A stretch of 64,000 bases of DNA, from contig NZ_CP066218.1 in the NCBI RefSeq assembly GCF_016313185.1, forward strand, positions 3,844,001 through 3,908,000, written 5' to 3'. Source of the DNA: Mycolicibacterium baixiangningiae. GTDB taxonomy: Bacteria > Actinomycetota > Actinomycetes > Mycobacteriales > Mycobacteriaceae. The notes below the pieces were generated by a model. The model was not told the DNA's origin. It saw only the letters and a list, made by a program, of their open reading frames with translations, and made no database searches. How positions within the stretch are numbered: the first letter of the stretch is position 1; each line of letters opens with the position of its first letter. A program made the translations under genes and the position numbers. Of this stretch, positions 48,474 through 57,623 are shown one piece after another.

Positions 48474-49184
48474 TCAGCCCCTCGGGCAGGTATCTGCCGC
48501 TTGCCGCAACGCCGGCGCCGACGGAGCGTCCACGGGTAATCCGTAGCCGCGCAGCACCGCGATGAACTGAATTGCGTACTGGCAGTGGAACGCCGCATTG
48601 GGCGGCATCCACCGCGCCGGCTCCTGGTCACCCTTGTCCTGGTTCACCTCCCCTTGCACCGCAAGGAGATTGGCCGGATCGTTGGCGAACCGCACCCGCA
48701 AGTCGTCCGGCCACCCGTGCGCTCCCTGGTCCCAGGCGTACGCGAGGGGCACGATGTGCTCGATCTGAACGGCCGCACCGGTCTGGTTGCCGCGGGTGAA
48801 CGAGATGACGACGTTGGTGTACGGGTCGTGCAGGACTCCGGTCGCCACAGCCGTCGGGCACCGGCTGATCGAGGTGTAGGTCTTGTCGACCAGATCCCGG
48901 TCGAGGATGTCGTTGCGGGTGTCGCATCCGTTGTGGCCGCCCGGGGCCCCGTTGTCGTCTGTCCAGGCGTCGCCGAACGCTGCCCGCCGGTAGTCGTGGC
49001 CGCGTAGCCGAGTCGGCACCACCGTCACGCCGGCCAGGACGTCGGCACCCGGTGCGACGGTGGGCACTTCGGCGTCGGCGACGAACTGCGCCGAACGCTG
49101 GGCCGTCGACGACACCGTCTGGAACGCGACGAGCACCGCGAGCACCGCGGCCAGCACCATCCACACCGTCCGCGTACGGCTCAC
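48474..49184 (-). CDS. Secreted HNH-type nuclease (DUF1524/GmrSD C-terminal-like)
   Basis: This 236-residue protein has an N-terminal hydrophobic signal/anchor (residues 7-25) and an extracytoplasmic domain. The core EHIVPLAYAWDQGA, NDPANLLAVQGEVNQDKGDQEPARWMPP is the His-Asn nuclease motif of the DUF1524/HNH group. Four Cys (CDTRND, SRCP, FHCQ, DTCP) could form disulfides. DNA cleavage outside the cell, perhaps for nutrient release, is inferred. Its ATG overlaps the recG stop (ATGA). It corresponds to Rv2972c. Confidence 0.9.
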   Translation of the reverse strand: MSRTRTVWMVLAAVLAVLVAFQTVSSTAQRSAQFVADAEVPTVAPGADVLAGVTVVPTRLRGHDYRRAAFGDAWTDDNGAPGGHNGCDTRNDILDRDLVDKTYTSISRCPTAVATGVLHDPYTNVVISFTRGNQTGAAVQIEHIVPLAYAWDQGAHGWPDDLRVRFANDPANLLAVQGEVNQDKGDQEPARWMPPNAAFHCQYAIQFIAVLRGYGLPVDAPSAPALRQAADTCPRG

Positions 49185-51406
49185 GATTTCTCCAGGTACT
49201 CGACGCGGTCGTGGTCGATGAACGGTGCGGCCAGCACGGCCATACCGGGATTGCGGGGCTCCTTCTCGTAGAGACCTTCACAGAGCTTCCGCGCCGTGAG
49301 GATCACCTCGAGATGGTCGGCCAGCGACAGGAACCGCAACGAGTTCAGATGCCCCGACTGCGTGAACCCCAGCACGTCGCCTTCGCGGCGCTCCCGCAGG
49401 TCCAGGTCGGCGAGCGCGAACCCGTCGAGCGTGCCCGCGACCGCCTTGAGCCGCCCGCCCGCCTTCGAACCCTCCGGCAACCGGGTTGCCAGCAGGCACA
49501 GGCTGGGGTGGCTCCCGCGGCCGATACGTCCACGCAGCTGGTGGAGCTGGCTGATCCCGAACCGGTCGGCATCCATCACCACCATCACGGTGGCGTTGGG
49601 CACGTCGACGCCGACCTCGATGACCGTCGTGCACACCAGCACGTCGATCTCCCCCGCCCGGAAGGCCGTCATCACCGCGTCCTTCTCGTCACCGGAGAGC
49701 CGGCCGTGCATCAGCCCGACGCGCAGCCCGGCCAGCGGGCCGGCACGCAGCGTGTCGTAGAGCGCGAGGACGGTCACCGGGGGCGGGCCCTGCTCGTTGC
49801 TCTGCGGTTTGTCGCTCTCGTCGATGCGCGAGGCCACCACGTAGGCCTGCCTGCCGGCACGGACCTCCTCGACGATGCGGGCCCACGCGCGGTCCAGCCA
49901 CGTCGGGTGCTGGGTGACGAAGATCGTGTTGCTGGTGATGGGTTGGCGGCCGCGCGGCAGCTCACGCAGCGTCGAGGTCTCCAGATCGCCGTAGACGGTC
50001 AGCGCCACCGTCCGCGGTATCGGCGTTGCCGTCATCACCAACAGATGCGGTGTGACACCGCCGCGGGCCTTGGCACGCAACCGATCCCGCTGCTCGACAC
50101 CGAAGCGGTGCTGTTCGTCGACCACCACCATGCCCAGGTTGTCGAATTCGACGGCATCCTGCAGCAGCGCGTGCGTGCCGATGACGATGCCGGCCTGCCC
50201 GGTGGCGACCTCGGTGCGGACCTGCCGCTTCTGCTGCGGGGTCATCGAGCCGGTCAACAACGCCACCCGGGTCGCGGATTCGGCGCCGCCGAGTTGACCG
50301 GCCATAGCCAACGGGCCGAGGATCTGACGGATCGACCGGTCATGCTGTGCGGCAAGGACTTCCGTCGGCGCCAGCATGGCGCACTGGTATCCGGCGTCGA
50401 CCATCTGCAGCATCGCGAGCACCGCGATGACGGTCTTACCGGACCCGACCTCGCCCTGCAGCATCCGGTTCATCGGGCGGGTCTCGGTCAGTTCGGTCGA
50501 CAGCACGGCCAGCACCTCGCGCTGACCGTTGGTGAGTTCGAACGGCAGCCGTTCGCGCATCCCGGCGACCAGTCCGTCCTGCATGAGGGGCGCAGGCGGG
50601 CCGGCCTCGACCAGCTCGCCGTAACGCCGTGACACCAGACCCCACTGCAGACCGACCGCCTCGTCGAAGGTCAACCGCTCCCGCGCCCTGTCGCGCTCGG
50701 CGTCGTTCTCCGCCAGATGGATCGCCCGCAGTGCAGCGTCTTCTGACATCAGATCATGTTCGCGCACAAAGGATTCCGGCAGCGTCTCGGGAACCGGGTC
50801 CAGCACGTCGAGGACCTGGCGCACGCACGCATAGATGTCCCAGCTCTGGACTTTCGCGCTGGCCGGGTAGATCGGGAAGAACTCGCGTTCGAACGCGGCG
50901 AGCAGATCGTCGCCCGTGGCGCCGGACGACGCCGCGATGGTCTTGAGCGATTTGGTGCCGATCTTCCTGGTCGCCGATGTCTCGAGGACGAGGAACGCCG
51001 GGTGGCTCAGCTGCAGGGTGCTGCGGAAGTACTTGACCTCTCCGGAGAGCATCAGCCGGGTGCCGACGGGCAGCTGGTCGATCATCCAGTCGGCGTTGAA
51101 GAACGTCGCGGTGACCATCGGGGTGCGCTTGCCGAGCGTCACCCGCAGATACTTCCTGGACCGCTTACCCGGCAACGCCTTCATCTGCCCCGTCTTGGTA
51201 TCGGTGATGACGTCGACGAACGTGACATGCTCACCCTCCTCGAGATCGAGGCTCTCGCCGTCGCCCCGCACGCTCATCCCGTCGCTGTACTTGCGCGGAT
51301 AGTGCCGCAGCAGATCGTTGACCGTCCGGATGCCGAACTGTTCCTCGAGCGCTGCCGCGGATTTGCCGCCGATGACGAAGTCGAGGCGGTCGGTCAGGGC
51401 GGCCAC
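49181..51406 (-). CDS. recG: ATP-dependent DNA helicase RecG
   Basis: This 741-residue RecG has an N-terminal OB/wedge domain (to ~200) for fork binding and helicase domains with Walker A GEVGSGKTVIAVLA, DEQH in VVVDEQHRFGVEQR, motif III TATPIPRT, and C-terminal motif VI QLRGRIGRGS. It remodels stalled replication forks. Start ATG 51406, one base after the DAK-domain gene stop at 51408. The secreted nuclease gene is coupled downstream. Confidence 0.96.
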   Translation of the reverse strand: MAALTDRLDFVIGGKSAAALEEQFGIRTVNDLLRHYPRKYSDGMSVRGDGESLDLEEGEHVTFVDVITDTKTGQMKALPGKRSRKYLRVTLGKRTPMVTATFFNADWMIDQLPVGTRLMLSGEVKYFRSTLQLSHPAFLVLETSATRKIGTKSLKTIAASSGATGDDLLAAFEREFFPIYPASAKVQSWDIYACVRQVLDVLDPVPETLPESFVREHDLMSEDAALRAIHLAENDAERDRARERLTFDEAVGLQWGLVSRRYGELVEAGPPAPLMQDGLVAGMRERLPFELTNGQREVLAVLSTELTETRPMNRMLQGEVGSGKTVIAVLAMLQMVDAGYQCAMLAPTEVLAAQHDRSIRQILGPLAMAGQLGGAESATRVALLTGSMTPQQKRQVRTEVATGQAGIVIGTHALLQDAVEFDNLGMVVVDEQHRFGVEQRDRLRAKARGGVTPHLLVMTATPIPRTVALTVYGDLETSTLRELPRGRQPITSNTIFVTQHPTWLDRAWARIVEEVRAGRQAYVVASRIDESDKPQSNEQGPPPVTVLALYDTLRAGPLAGLRVGLMHGRLSGDEKDAVMTAFRAGEIDVLVCTTVIEVGVDVPNATVMVVMDADRFGISQLHQLRGRIGRGSHPSLCLLATRLPEGSKAGGRLKAVAGTLDGFALADLDLRERREGDVLGFTQSGHLNSLRFLSLADHLEVILTARKLCEGLYEKEPRNPGMAVLAAPFIDHDRVEYLEKS

Positions 51407-51407
51407 G

Positions 51408-53033
51408 TCACTCCACCCCGATCAGCAGCGCATCGCCGCCGTGGCCGGTGTGATAGGTGACCAGTTCGGCGCCGAGATGGCTGCGGTGTACGTGGTCGCG
51501 CAGCGCGTGTCCGATCGCGCCGTCGACTCCGTCTCCGGTGAGTACGGTGACCAGTTCCCCACCCGAGAGCAGCAGCAGGTCGATCAGACCCGCCGCCGCG
51601 GCGGTCACATCAGGCCCGACGATGAGGACCTCGTCACCGGAGAGTCCCAGCCCGTCGCCGGGTGTGCAGGCACCCGCCCACGTCAGCGCCTCCTCGGTGG
51701 CCATCCGCACGGCGCCGTGCCGCGCGCCTGCCGCGGCACGCGCCATGGTGTAGCCGTCGTCGACGGCCTGGCGCGCGGGATCATGCACGGCCAGAGCCGC
51801 CAACCCCTGCACCATCGACCCCGCGGGTACAGGCACGACGTCGATCCCCCAGCCGATCGCGGCGGTGCACCCGGCGACCAGTTCCTCCGCGGCGACATAA
51901 CCGTTGGGCAGCACCATGACCTGCCCGGCCCCGGTGTCGACGAGCGCGCGCAGCAACTGTTTGGCGCTGACCTGCGCATCCGGCTCGGGCCGCAACACAT
52001 GGGCACCCTCGCCGGCGAACAGCTCGGCCGCGCCGGATCCGTCGACGACCGCCAGCACGGCGCGTGCGCGGCTCCAGCTGCCCTGCGGGCGGGTGGTGGC
52101 GGCACCGGCGAGCGCGGTGATCTGGATCCGGCTCGGGACGCCGACCGCCAGACCGGCCTCCACGGCGGCGCCGGCATCGTCGGAGTGCACGTGCACCGAG
52201 TACTGGCCCGGTGTGCCGGAGCCCCCCGCCGCCGCGATCACGATGGAGTCCCCGAGATGGTCGAGCCGCCGGCGCAGCTGCTCCACCCCGTCCGGGCCGC
52301 AGCCGCCGAGCAGGTACATGACCTCGAACTGCGGGGCGGAGCAGGTGTCCGCGGGCGCGGACGGCGCGGCGGGCCGGTAGGTCTCCCGGCGGGGGGCGCG
52401 ACCGGTGAGGGCGCGGGTCAACGCGTCGAGCAGCACCAACAGCCCGCGCCCGCCCGCGTCGACGACACCGGCGTCGGCCAGTACGGCGAGTTGCCGGGGG
52501 GTCTGGTCCAGCGCGACGGCCGCGGCCTCGGCTGCGGCGGCGACCACCTGGGGCAGCAGGGCGGCATCGGCCACCTCGGTGTCGGCCGCCCCGGCCGCGG
52601 CGGCGAGCACCGACACGATGGTGCCCGGCTTCGCGTCCAGTGCGGCGTCGACGAGTTCGACGGCGTGCCGCAGCGCATCGGCGAACAGCCCGCCGTCGAC
52701 CTCGGCCAGCGTGCCGCCCCGGCGGGCGGCGGCTGCGGCGGCGACCTCGGCCACGCCGCGCAGGATCTGCGAGAGGATCACCCCGGAATTGCCGCGGGCG
52801 CCGTGCAGGGCCCCGGCCGCCAGAGCCGCCGCCACGGCCGCGACGTCACCGGCACAGTCCTGAGCCTCCGACCAGGCCGAACGCATCGTGAACAGCATGT
52901 TCGTGCCGGTGTCGGCATCGGGCACCGGGAAGACGTTCAACCCGTTGATCTCATCGGTGTGCGAGATCAGGTCCTCGACCGCCGCGTGGGCCCAGCCGCG
53001 CAGCACCGCCGCGTCGAGTCGCCCAGCCGCCAT
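51408..53033 (-). CDS. DAK phosphatase-domain protein (FakA/YloV-like), intact
   Basis: This 541-residue protein has an N-terminal Dak2-like domain (INGLNVFPVPDADTGTNM at ~30-47; ALHGARGNSGVILSQ near 90) and a C-terminal FakA-like domain. FakA-type kinases phosphorylate fatty acids bound to FakB/DegV proteins (family knowledge); no degV gene is adjacent. ATG 53033 is supported by AGGAGGTGAG immediately upstream. In M. tuberculosis the corresponding locus is annotated as two shorter genes (Rv2974c/Rv2975c), so the intact form here is informative. Confidence 0.9.
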   Translation of the reverse strand: MAAGRLDAAVLRGWAHAAVEDLISHTDEINGLNVFPVPDADTGTNMLFTMRSAWSEAQDCAGDVAAVAAALAAGALHGARGNSGVILSQILRGVAEVAAAAAARRGGTLAEVDGGLFADALRHAVELVDAALDAKPGTIVSVLAAAAGAADTEVADAALLPQVVAAAAEAAAVALDQTPRQLAVLADAGVVDAGGRGLLVLLDALTRALTGRAPRRETYRPAAPSAPADTCSAPQFEVMYLLGGCGPDGVEQLRRRLDHLGDSIVIAAAGGSGTPGQYSVHVHSDDAGAAVEAGLAVGVPSRIQITALAGAATTRPQGSWSRARAVLAVVDGSGAAELFAGEGAHVLRPEPDAQVSAKQLLRALVDTGAGQVMVLPNGYVAAEELVAGCTAAIGWGIDVVPVPAGSMVQGLAALAVHDPARQAVDDGYTMARAAAGARHGAVRMATEEALTWAGACTPGDGLGLSGDEVLIVGPDVTAAAAGLIDLLLLSGGELVTVLTGDGVDGAIGHALRDHVHRSHLGAELVTYHTGHGGDALLIGVE

Positions 53034-53245
53034 CTCACCTCCTGCACCGCACCCCGGTCGTGCGCGCCAGCCTAACGACAGCCCCGGACACCGACCCGGC
53101 GCCGAGGCCGCCTGTGGATGGCGCTCGCGGGCGGTTTTGGCGATCACCCACCCGGCCGGTATCCTGATCAGGTTGTCGGGTCAATCCGCGCTCGCCGCGG
53201 CCCAGGGACCCGAATCCCCACGTACTGATCCAAGGAGTTCTCGAT

Positions 53246-53440
53246 ATGGCTGCCGTGTGCGATGTCTGCGGAAAGGGCCCCGGCTTCGGCAAGTCGGTGT
53301 CGCACTCCCATCGCCGGACCAGCCGTCGCTGGAATCCGAACATCCAGCTGGTGCGCGCCGTGACCCACCCGGGCGGCAACAAGAAGCGTGTGAACGTGTG
53401 CACCTCCTGCCTCAAGGCCGGCAAGGTCTCTCGCGGCTGA
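53246..53440 (+). CDS. rpmB: 50S ribosomal protein L28 (zinc-binding C+ type)
   Basis: This 64-residue L28 opens [20 protein letters not shown] and has two CxxC pairs (CDVC and CTSC), the zinc-binding C+ form. Mycobacteria also have C- paralogues used under zinc limitation, so this is the zinc-replete copy. ATG 53246 follows AAGGAG. A TATCCT at 53160-53165 could be its -10 with a weak -35 19 bases earlier. Confidence 0.96.
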   Translation: MAAVCDVCGKGPGFGKSVSHSHRRTSRRWNPNIQLVRAVTHPGGNKKRVNVCTSCLKAGKVSRG

Positions 53441-53496
53441 CCGTCCGCGGCTGAGCCCGGCGGTTGGGTTCTGCGCCGCCCGGGTAGCCCAGCGGC

Positions 53497-53850
53497 ATGT
53501 CCTCACCCGAGAAGAGTAGGTCTGCGCTGTTCGCCGCCACCGCGGCTGTTGCCGTCGGCATGCTGGTCACCGGATGCGGCGGGGATTCCGCCGAAGGCGG
53601 CGATACCTCCAGCACCGAGACGACGTCCACCACCGAGACGACGTCGGTGACGGTCAGCACCCCGGTCGAGACATCCGTGCCGGAGTCGACCACCCCGGCA
53701 CCGGGGGCACCCAGCCCGACTGAGGGCGAGGGCACCGTGGAGATCCCCTCACCTCCGGCGATTCCTTCACCTCCGGCGATCCCCTCGCCTCCGGCGATCC
53801 CGTCGCCGCCGGACATCCCGGCACCGCCGCCGATTCCCGGGCTGCCCTGA
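53497..53850 (+). CDS. Pro/Thr-rich putative lipoprotein with IPSPPA repeats
   Basis: This 117-residue protein has a signal with lipobox LVTGC (Cys near 27), then a Thr/Ser/Glu-rich stretch (30-65, possibly O-glycosylated) and a Pro-rich tail of four six-residue repeats based on IPSPPA, ending IPAPPPIPGLP. I recognise no domain. It resembles cell-wall spacer lipoproteins of mycobacteria. It lies between rpmB and ung, with its stop six bases before the ung stop. Confidence 0.8.
   Translation: MSSPEKSRSALFAATAAVAVGMLVTGCGGDSAEGGDTSSTETTSTTETTSVTVSTPVETSVPESTTPAPGAPSPTEGEGTVEIPSPPAIPSPPAIPSPPAIPSPPDIPAPPPIPGLP
53743..53814 (+). repeat. Four 18-bp tandem repeats in lipoprotein gene
   Basis: Units ATCCCCTCACCTCCGGCG, ATTCCTTCACCTCCGGCG, ATCCCCTCGCCTCCGGCG and ATCCCGTCGCCGCCGGAC are in tandem, encoding IPSPPA/IPSPPD. 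Most changes are silent, suggesting protein-level selection. Confidence 0.9.
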
Positions 53851-53856
53851 CGGGCC

Positions 53857-54540
53857 CTACGGCAGCCGCCAGTCGATCGGTTCGGCGTCCATCTGGGCCA
53901 GCAATTCGTTGACGCGGCTGAACGGTCGCGATCCGAAGAAGCCGCGGGACGCCGACAGCGGGGACGGATGCGGCGACTCGATCGCCACGCACGCCTCACC
54001 GGTCAGCATGGGCTTGAGGGTCGCGGCGTCGCGTCCCCACAGCACGGCCACCATCGGTTCGTTCCTGGCGACCAACGCCCGGATCGCGCACTCCGTCACC
54101 GCCTCCCAGCCCTTGCCGCGATGTGACGCCGGTGTGCCCGGTCGTACAGTCAGCACCCTGTTGAGCAGCACCACACCGCGCTCAGCCCACGGGGTGAGGT
54201 CGCCGGTGCTCGGTTGTGGGTGACCGAGGTCGGCGGTGTACTCGGTGAAGATGTTGGACAGGCTGCGCGGCAGTGGCCGCACCTCCGGGGCCACCGAGAA
54301 GCTCAGACCGACCGCGTGGCCGGGCGTCGGATACGGATCCTGGCCCACGATGAGGACGCGGACGCGGTCGAACGGGAACGAGAACGCCCGCAACACGTTG
54401 GCACCCGCGGGCAGGTAGCGGTGACCGGCGGCCAGTTCGGCCCGCAGGAACTCCCCCATCTGTGTCACCTGCTCGTGCACGGGCTCCAATGCCTTCGCCC
54501 AGCCCTGGTCTACGAGTTCGGAGAGCGCGCGTGCAGTCAC
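53857..54540 (-). CDS. ung: Uracil-DNA glycosylase
   Basis: This 227-residue family 1 UDG has the catalytic Asp68 in [11 protein letters not shown], uracil-binding FS in GLSFSV, and the His loop [13 protein letters not shown] near the C-terminus. It removes uracil from DNA. Start is GTG 54540. thiL ends 28 bp upstream. Confidence 0.96.
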   Translation of the reverse strand: MTARALSELVDQGWAKALEPVHEQVTQMGEFLRAELAAGHRYLPAGANVLRAFSFPFDRVRVLIVGQDPYPTPGHAVGLSFSVAPEVRPLPRSLSNIFTEYTADLGHPQPSTGDLTPWAERGVVLLNRVLTVRPGTPASHRGKGWEAVTECAIRALVARNEPMVAVLWGRDAATLKPMLTGEACVAIESPHPSPLSASRGFFGSRPFSRVNELLAQMDAEPIDWRLP

Positions 54541-54568
54541 GAAACGCCAACTTAGCGTGCGGTGTTCG

Positions 54569-55525
54569 TCAGAACGACTGCCAGCCCCGGTTTCCGCTCC
54601 ACTCGCCGCCGTCGACCAGCACCTCAGCGGGACCGGCGGCCACCCGCCCGATCACCCGCCACCCGGCCGGCGGCGGGCCGGGAAAGGTCGCGACCAGCGC
54701 ATGGTCCTCGCCGCCGGAGAGCACGAACTCCCACGGATCGCCGCCGACGGCGGCCGCGGCGCCCGCCACCGCGGCATGATCGGCGTGCAACCCCGCCCGG
54801 TCCACGCCGATCCGGCACCCCGACGCATCGGCGATGTGTCCGAGATCGGCCAGCAGCCCGTCGGAGACGTCGGTCATCGACGTCGCACCGGAGTCGGCCG
54901 CGGCGCGGCCCTGTCCGTAGGGCGGCACCGGAACGAGGTGGCGGCGGCGCAGTGGTTCGAAATCCTCGATTTCGTTGTGCCACAACGCATATCCGGCGGC
55001 CGACCGGCCCAGTTCGCCACTGACGGCGACGATGTCACCGGGGCGGGCGCCGTCTCGGCGCACGGGCGCCCTGCCGGCGAGGTCACCGAGCACGGTCACC
55101 GCGATCACCCACTGCGGGGCGCGGACCAGGTCACCGCCGATGATGCCCGCGCCCATCGCCGCCGCTTCGTCCCACATACCGTCGTTGAGCCCCAGCGCGG
55201 AGGCGGCCGGGGTGTCGGCGGGGGCACCGAACGCCACCACGAATGCGGTCGCCGCGGCGCCCATCGCCTCGACATCGGCAGCGTTCTGCGCGATCGCCTT
55301 GCGCCCCACCTCGTGCGGCGCCGACCAATCGAGCCGGAAGTGCCTGCCCTCGACCAGCATGTCCGTCGACACCACGGTCCGACCGTCACCGCGGGACAGC
55401 ACGGCGGCATCGTCACCGGGCCCGATCAGCACCGACGGTGGTTGCCGTCTGCCGCGCACCAGCGCATCGATCACCGCGAATTCACCGACGTCGGCCATGC
55501 TCTCGGCCGGGTCGAACGGGGCCAT
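54569..55525 (-). CDS. thiL: Thiamine-monophosphate kinase
   Basis: This 318-residue ThiL phosphorylates thiamine monophosphate. Metal and ATP motifs of the PurM/SelD fold are present: [10 protein letters not shown] near 34-43, [21 protein letters not shown] and [16 protein letters not shown], plus [11 protein letters not shown] at the C-terminus. It corresponds to Rv2977c. It is divergent from the RAM-domain gene. Confidence 0.95.
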   Translation of the reverse strand: MAPFDPAESMADVGEFAVIDALVRGRRQPPSVLIGPGDDAAVLSRGDGRTVVSTDMLVEGRHFRLDWSAPHEVGRKAIAQNAADVEAMGAAATAFVVAFGAPADTPAASALGLNDGMWDEAAAMGAGIIGGDLVRAPQWVIAVTVLGDLAGRAPVRRDGARPGDIVAVSGELGRSAAGYALWHNEIEDFEPLRRRHLVPVPPYGQGRAAADSGATSMTDVSDGLLADLGHIADASGCRIGVDRAGLHADHAAVAGAAAAVGGDPWEFVLSGGEDHALVATFPGPPPAGWRVIGRVAAGPAEVLVDGGEWSGNRGWQSF

Positions 55526-55624
55526 GTCACCTCCACCCGGCCGCCGTCACGACGCGCAGCACCGGCTCCACCTGCGGTACGTTTGGTCCCCGGAGTCTAT
55601 GGGGCGGGACGGAGGCGAACACGG

Positions 55625-55867
55625 GTGGTCGAGGCTTTCATGCTGATCCAGACCGAGGTCGGCCGCGCCGAAGTCGTGGCGGCGAGGTTGGCCGAACTGC
55701 CCGGTGTTCGGTCCGCGGAGTACGTCACCGGCCCCTACGACGTGGTGGTGCGGGTGGGCGCCGACAACCTCGACGACCTGCGCTCCGGCATCGTCCCCAG
55801 TGTGCAGGGCGTGGACGGGATCACGCGGACGCTGACCTGCCCGATCGCGGACGGCGCGCACCCATAG
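55625..55867 (+). CDS. Stand-alone Lrp/AsnC ligand-binding (RAM) domain protein
   Basis: This 80-residue protein consists of one RAM domain (MVEAFMLIQTEVGRAEVVA; VTGPYDVVVRVGADNLDDL) without a DNA-binding helix-turn-helix. Such proteins usually form dimers or octamers that bind amino acids; partners are unknown. GTG 55625 has GGAGG nine bases upstream. It lies 10 bp before the DUF3515 gene. Confidence 0.85.
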   Translation: MVEAFMLIQTEVGRAEVVAARLAELPGVRSAEYVTGPYDVVVRVGADNLDDLRSGIVPSVQGVDGITRTLTCPIADGAHP

Positions 55868-55877
55868 GCTTGTTCGG

Positions 55878-56465
55878 GTGACGCCCGACGATCCGCAGCG
55901 AGCACTCCGCGACGGCCCGCCGCGAACATTGATGATCGCGGCCATCCTGGTGGCCGTCGCGGCGCTCGTGGTGGTGCTCGGCATCGCGGCCGTACGCCAG
56001 GGCCGGCCCGAGCAGCAGCCGGTGGCGATCGCGTCGGTGCCTGCGCCGCGCGCCGACAGCCCGGAGTGCCAGGCCCTGCTGGGCGCGCTGCCGGAGATGC
56101 TCGGTGACTTCCGCCGCGCCCCGACGGCAGAACCGACGCCGGTCGGCGCCGCGGCCTGGCAGGCCGGCCCGGACACCGAGGCGATCATTCTGCGCTGCGG
56201 GCTGGACCGTCCGGTGGACTTCGTGGTGGGGGTGCCGATCCAGATGGTCGATGCGGTGCAGTGGTTCCGCGTCGGGGAAGAGGCCGCCCCCGGGAGCCGA
56301 CAGGAGCCCCAGCAGACCCGCAGCACGTGGTATGCCGTGGACCGCCCGGTGTACGTGGCCCTCACACTGCCGCAGGATTCCGGTCCCACGCCGATCCAGG
56401 TCATCTCCCGGGTGCTGACCGACACCTTGCCGGCCCAGCCCCCCGCCCCCGGTCCGCCGCGCTAG
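55878..56465 (+). CDS. DUF3515 family membrane-anchored protein (Rv2980-like)
   Basis: This 195-residue protein has one N-terminal membrane helix (about 18-41) and an extracytoplasmic domain with two Cys ([14 protein letters not shown] and [14 protein letters not shown]) likely to pair. Members are actinobacterial and uncharacterised. Start GTG 55878. Its TAG shares CTAG with the convergent ddl stop. The same order is known from Rv2980-Rv2981c. Confidence 0.88.
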   Translation: MTPDDPQRALRDGPPRTLMIAAILVAVAALVVVLGIAAVRQGRPEQQPVAIASVPAPRADSPECQALLGALPEMLGDFRRAPTAEPTPVGAAAWQAGPDTEAIILRCGLDRPVDFVVGVPIQMVDAVQWFRVGEEAAPGSRQEPQQTRSTWYAVDRPVYVALTLPQDSGPTPIQVISRVLTDTLPAQPPAPGPPR

Positions 56466-57577
56466 CGCAGGCCGGTCCCGCGGGCGACGGCCGTGTCCAC
56501 CATCGCCGCGAGCAGGGTCGGATAGTCCACCCCGCTGGCCGCCCACATCCGCGGATACATGGAAATCGTGGTGAAGCCCGGCATGGTGTTGATCTCGTTG
56601 ACGACGGGTCCGTCGTCGGTGAGGAAGAAGTCGACGCGCGCCAGACCCTGGCAGTCGATCGCGCGGAACGCCTGGATGGCGAGTCGGCGGATGTCGTCGG
56701 CCACGTCGTCTTCGATTTTCGCCGGCACGTCGAGCTCGGCGCCGTCGTCGAGGTATTTCGTCGCGAAGTCGTAGAACCCGTCCTCGCGGCCGCGCACGCC
56801 GGCCACCCGGATCTCGCCGACCGTACTGGCCTCGACACGGCCGTCCGGGTACTCCAGCACGCCGCATTCGAGCTCGCGGCCCGGTATCCCGGCCTCGATG
56901 ATCACCTTGGGGTCGTGCGCGCGGGCCAGGTCGATCGCGGCAGGCAGATCCGCCCAGTCCGCCACCCTGCTGACGCCGATCGAGGACCCGCCGCGGGCCG
57001 GTTTGACGAACACCGGCAGGCCGAGACGGTCGCGTTCGTCGAGCGTCATGTCCGCACGCCCGGGGCGTAGCACCACGTGGTCGCCCACCGGGAGCCCCTC
57101 GGCGATCAGCAGCTTCTTGGTGAACTCCTTGTCCATGCCCGCGGCGCTGGCCAGGACACCGGCCCCGACATAGGGCACCCCGGCGAGCTCGAGCAGGCCC
57201 TGGATCGTGCCGTCCTCGCCATAGGGCCCGTGCAGCACCGGGAACACCACGTCCACCGCGGCGAGGACCTCCCCTGCCTCGGTCTGGCTCAGCGACACCA
57301 GTTCGCCGCGGCGGCCCGGATCGGCGGGCAACGCCAGGGCTGTCCCGGACGCCGCGCTCACCTCGGGCAGCCGCCCGTCGGTGATGGCCAGCGTCTCGGG
57401 CCGCCCGTCGGTCAGCACCCAGGAACCGTCCGGGGTGATCCCGACGGCGAACACGTCGAAGTGCTCGGGATCGAGGTTGCGCAGGATGCTGCCCGCGGAG
57501 ACACACGAGATGGCGTGCTCGGAGCTGCGCCCGCCGTAGACGACGGCAACGCGGGTGCGCTGGTTGCGGGCGATCAC
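56462..57577 (-). CDS. ddl: D-alanine--D-alanine ligase
   Basis: This 371-residue ATP-grasp enzyme makes the D-Ala-D-Ala dipeptide for peptidoglycan. [13 protein letters not shown] (12-24), [48 protein letters not shown] are the conserved motifs. The product is what the DacB2-like enzymes encoded earlier trim. It is the target of D-cycloserine in mycobacteria (family knowledge). Start ATG 57577. Confidence 0.96.
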   Translation of the reverse strand: MIARNQRTRVAVVYGGRSSEHAISCVSAGSILRNLDPEHFDVFAVGITPDGSWVLTDGRPETLAITDGRLPEVSAASGTALALPADPGRRGELVSLSQTEAGEVLAAVDVVFPVLHGPYGEDGTIQGLLELAGVPYVGAGVLASAAGMDKEFTKKLLIAEGLPVGDHVVLRPGRADMTLDERDRLGLPVFVKPARGGSSIGVSRVADWADLPAAIDLARAHDPKVIIEAGIPGRELECGVLEYPDGRVEASTVGEIRVAGVRGREDGFYDFATKYLDDGAELDVPAKIEDDVADDIRRLAIQAFRAIDCQGLARVDFFLTDDGPVVNEINTMPGFTTISMYPRMWAASGVDYPTLLAAMVDTAVARGTGLR

Positions 57578-57623
57578 AGTCTGCAGAGGCTACCGTCCCG
57601 GCCGCGCCGGGGACGATTCGATA

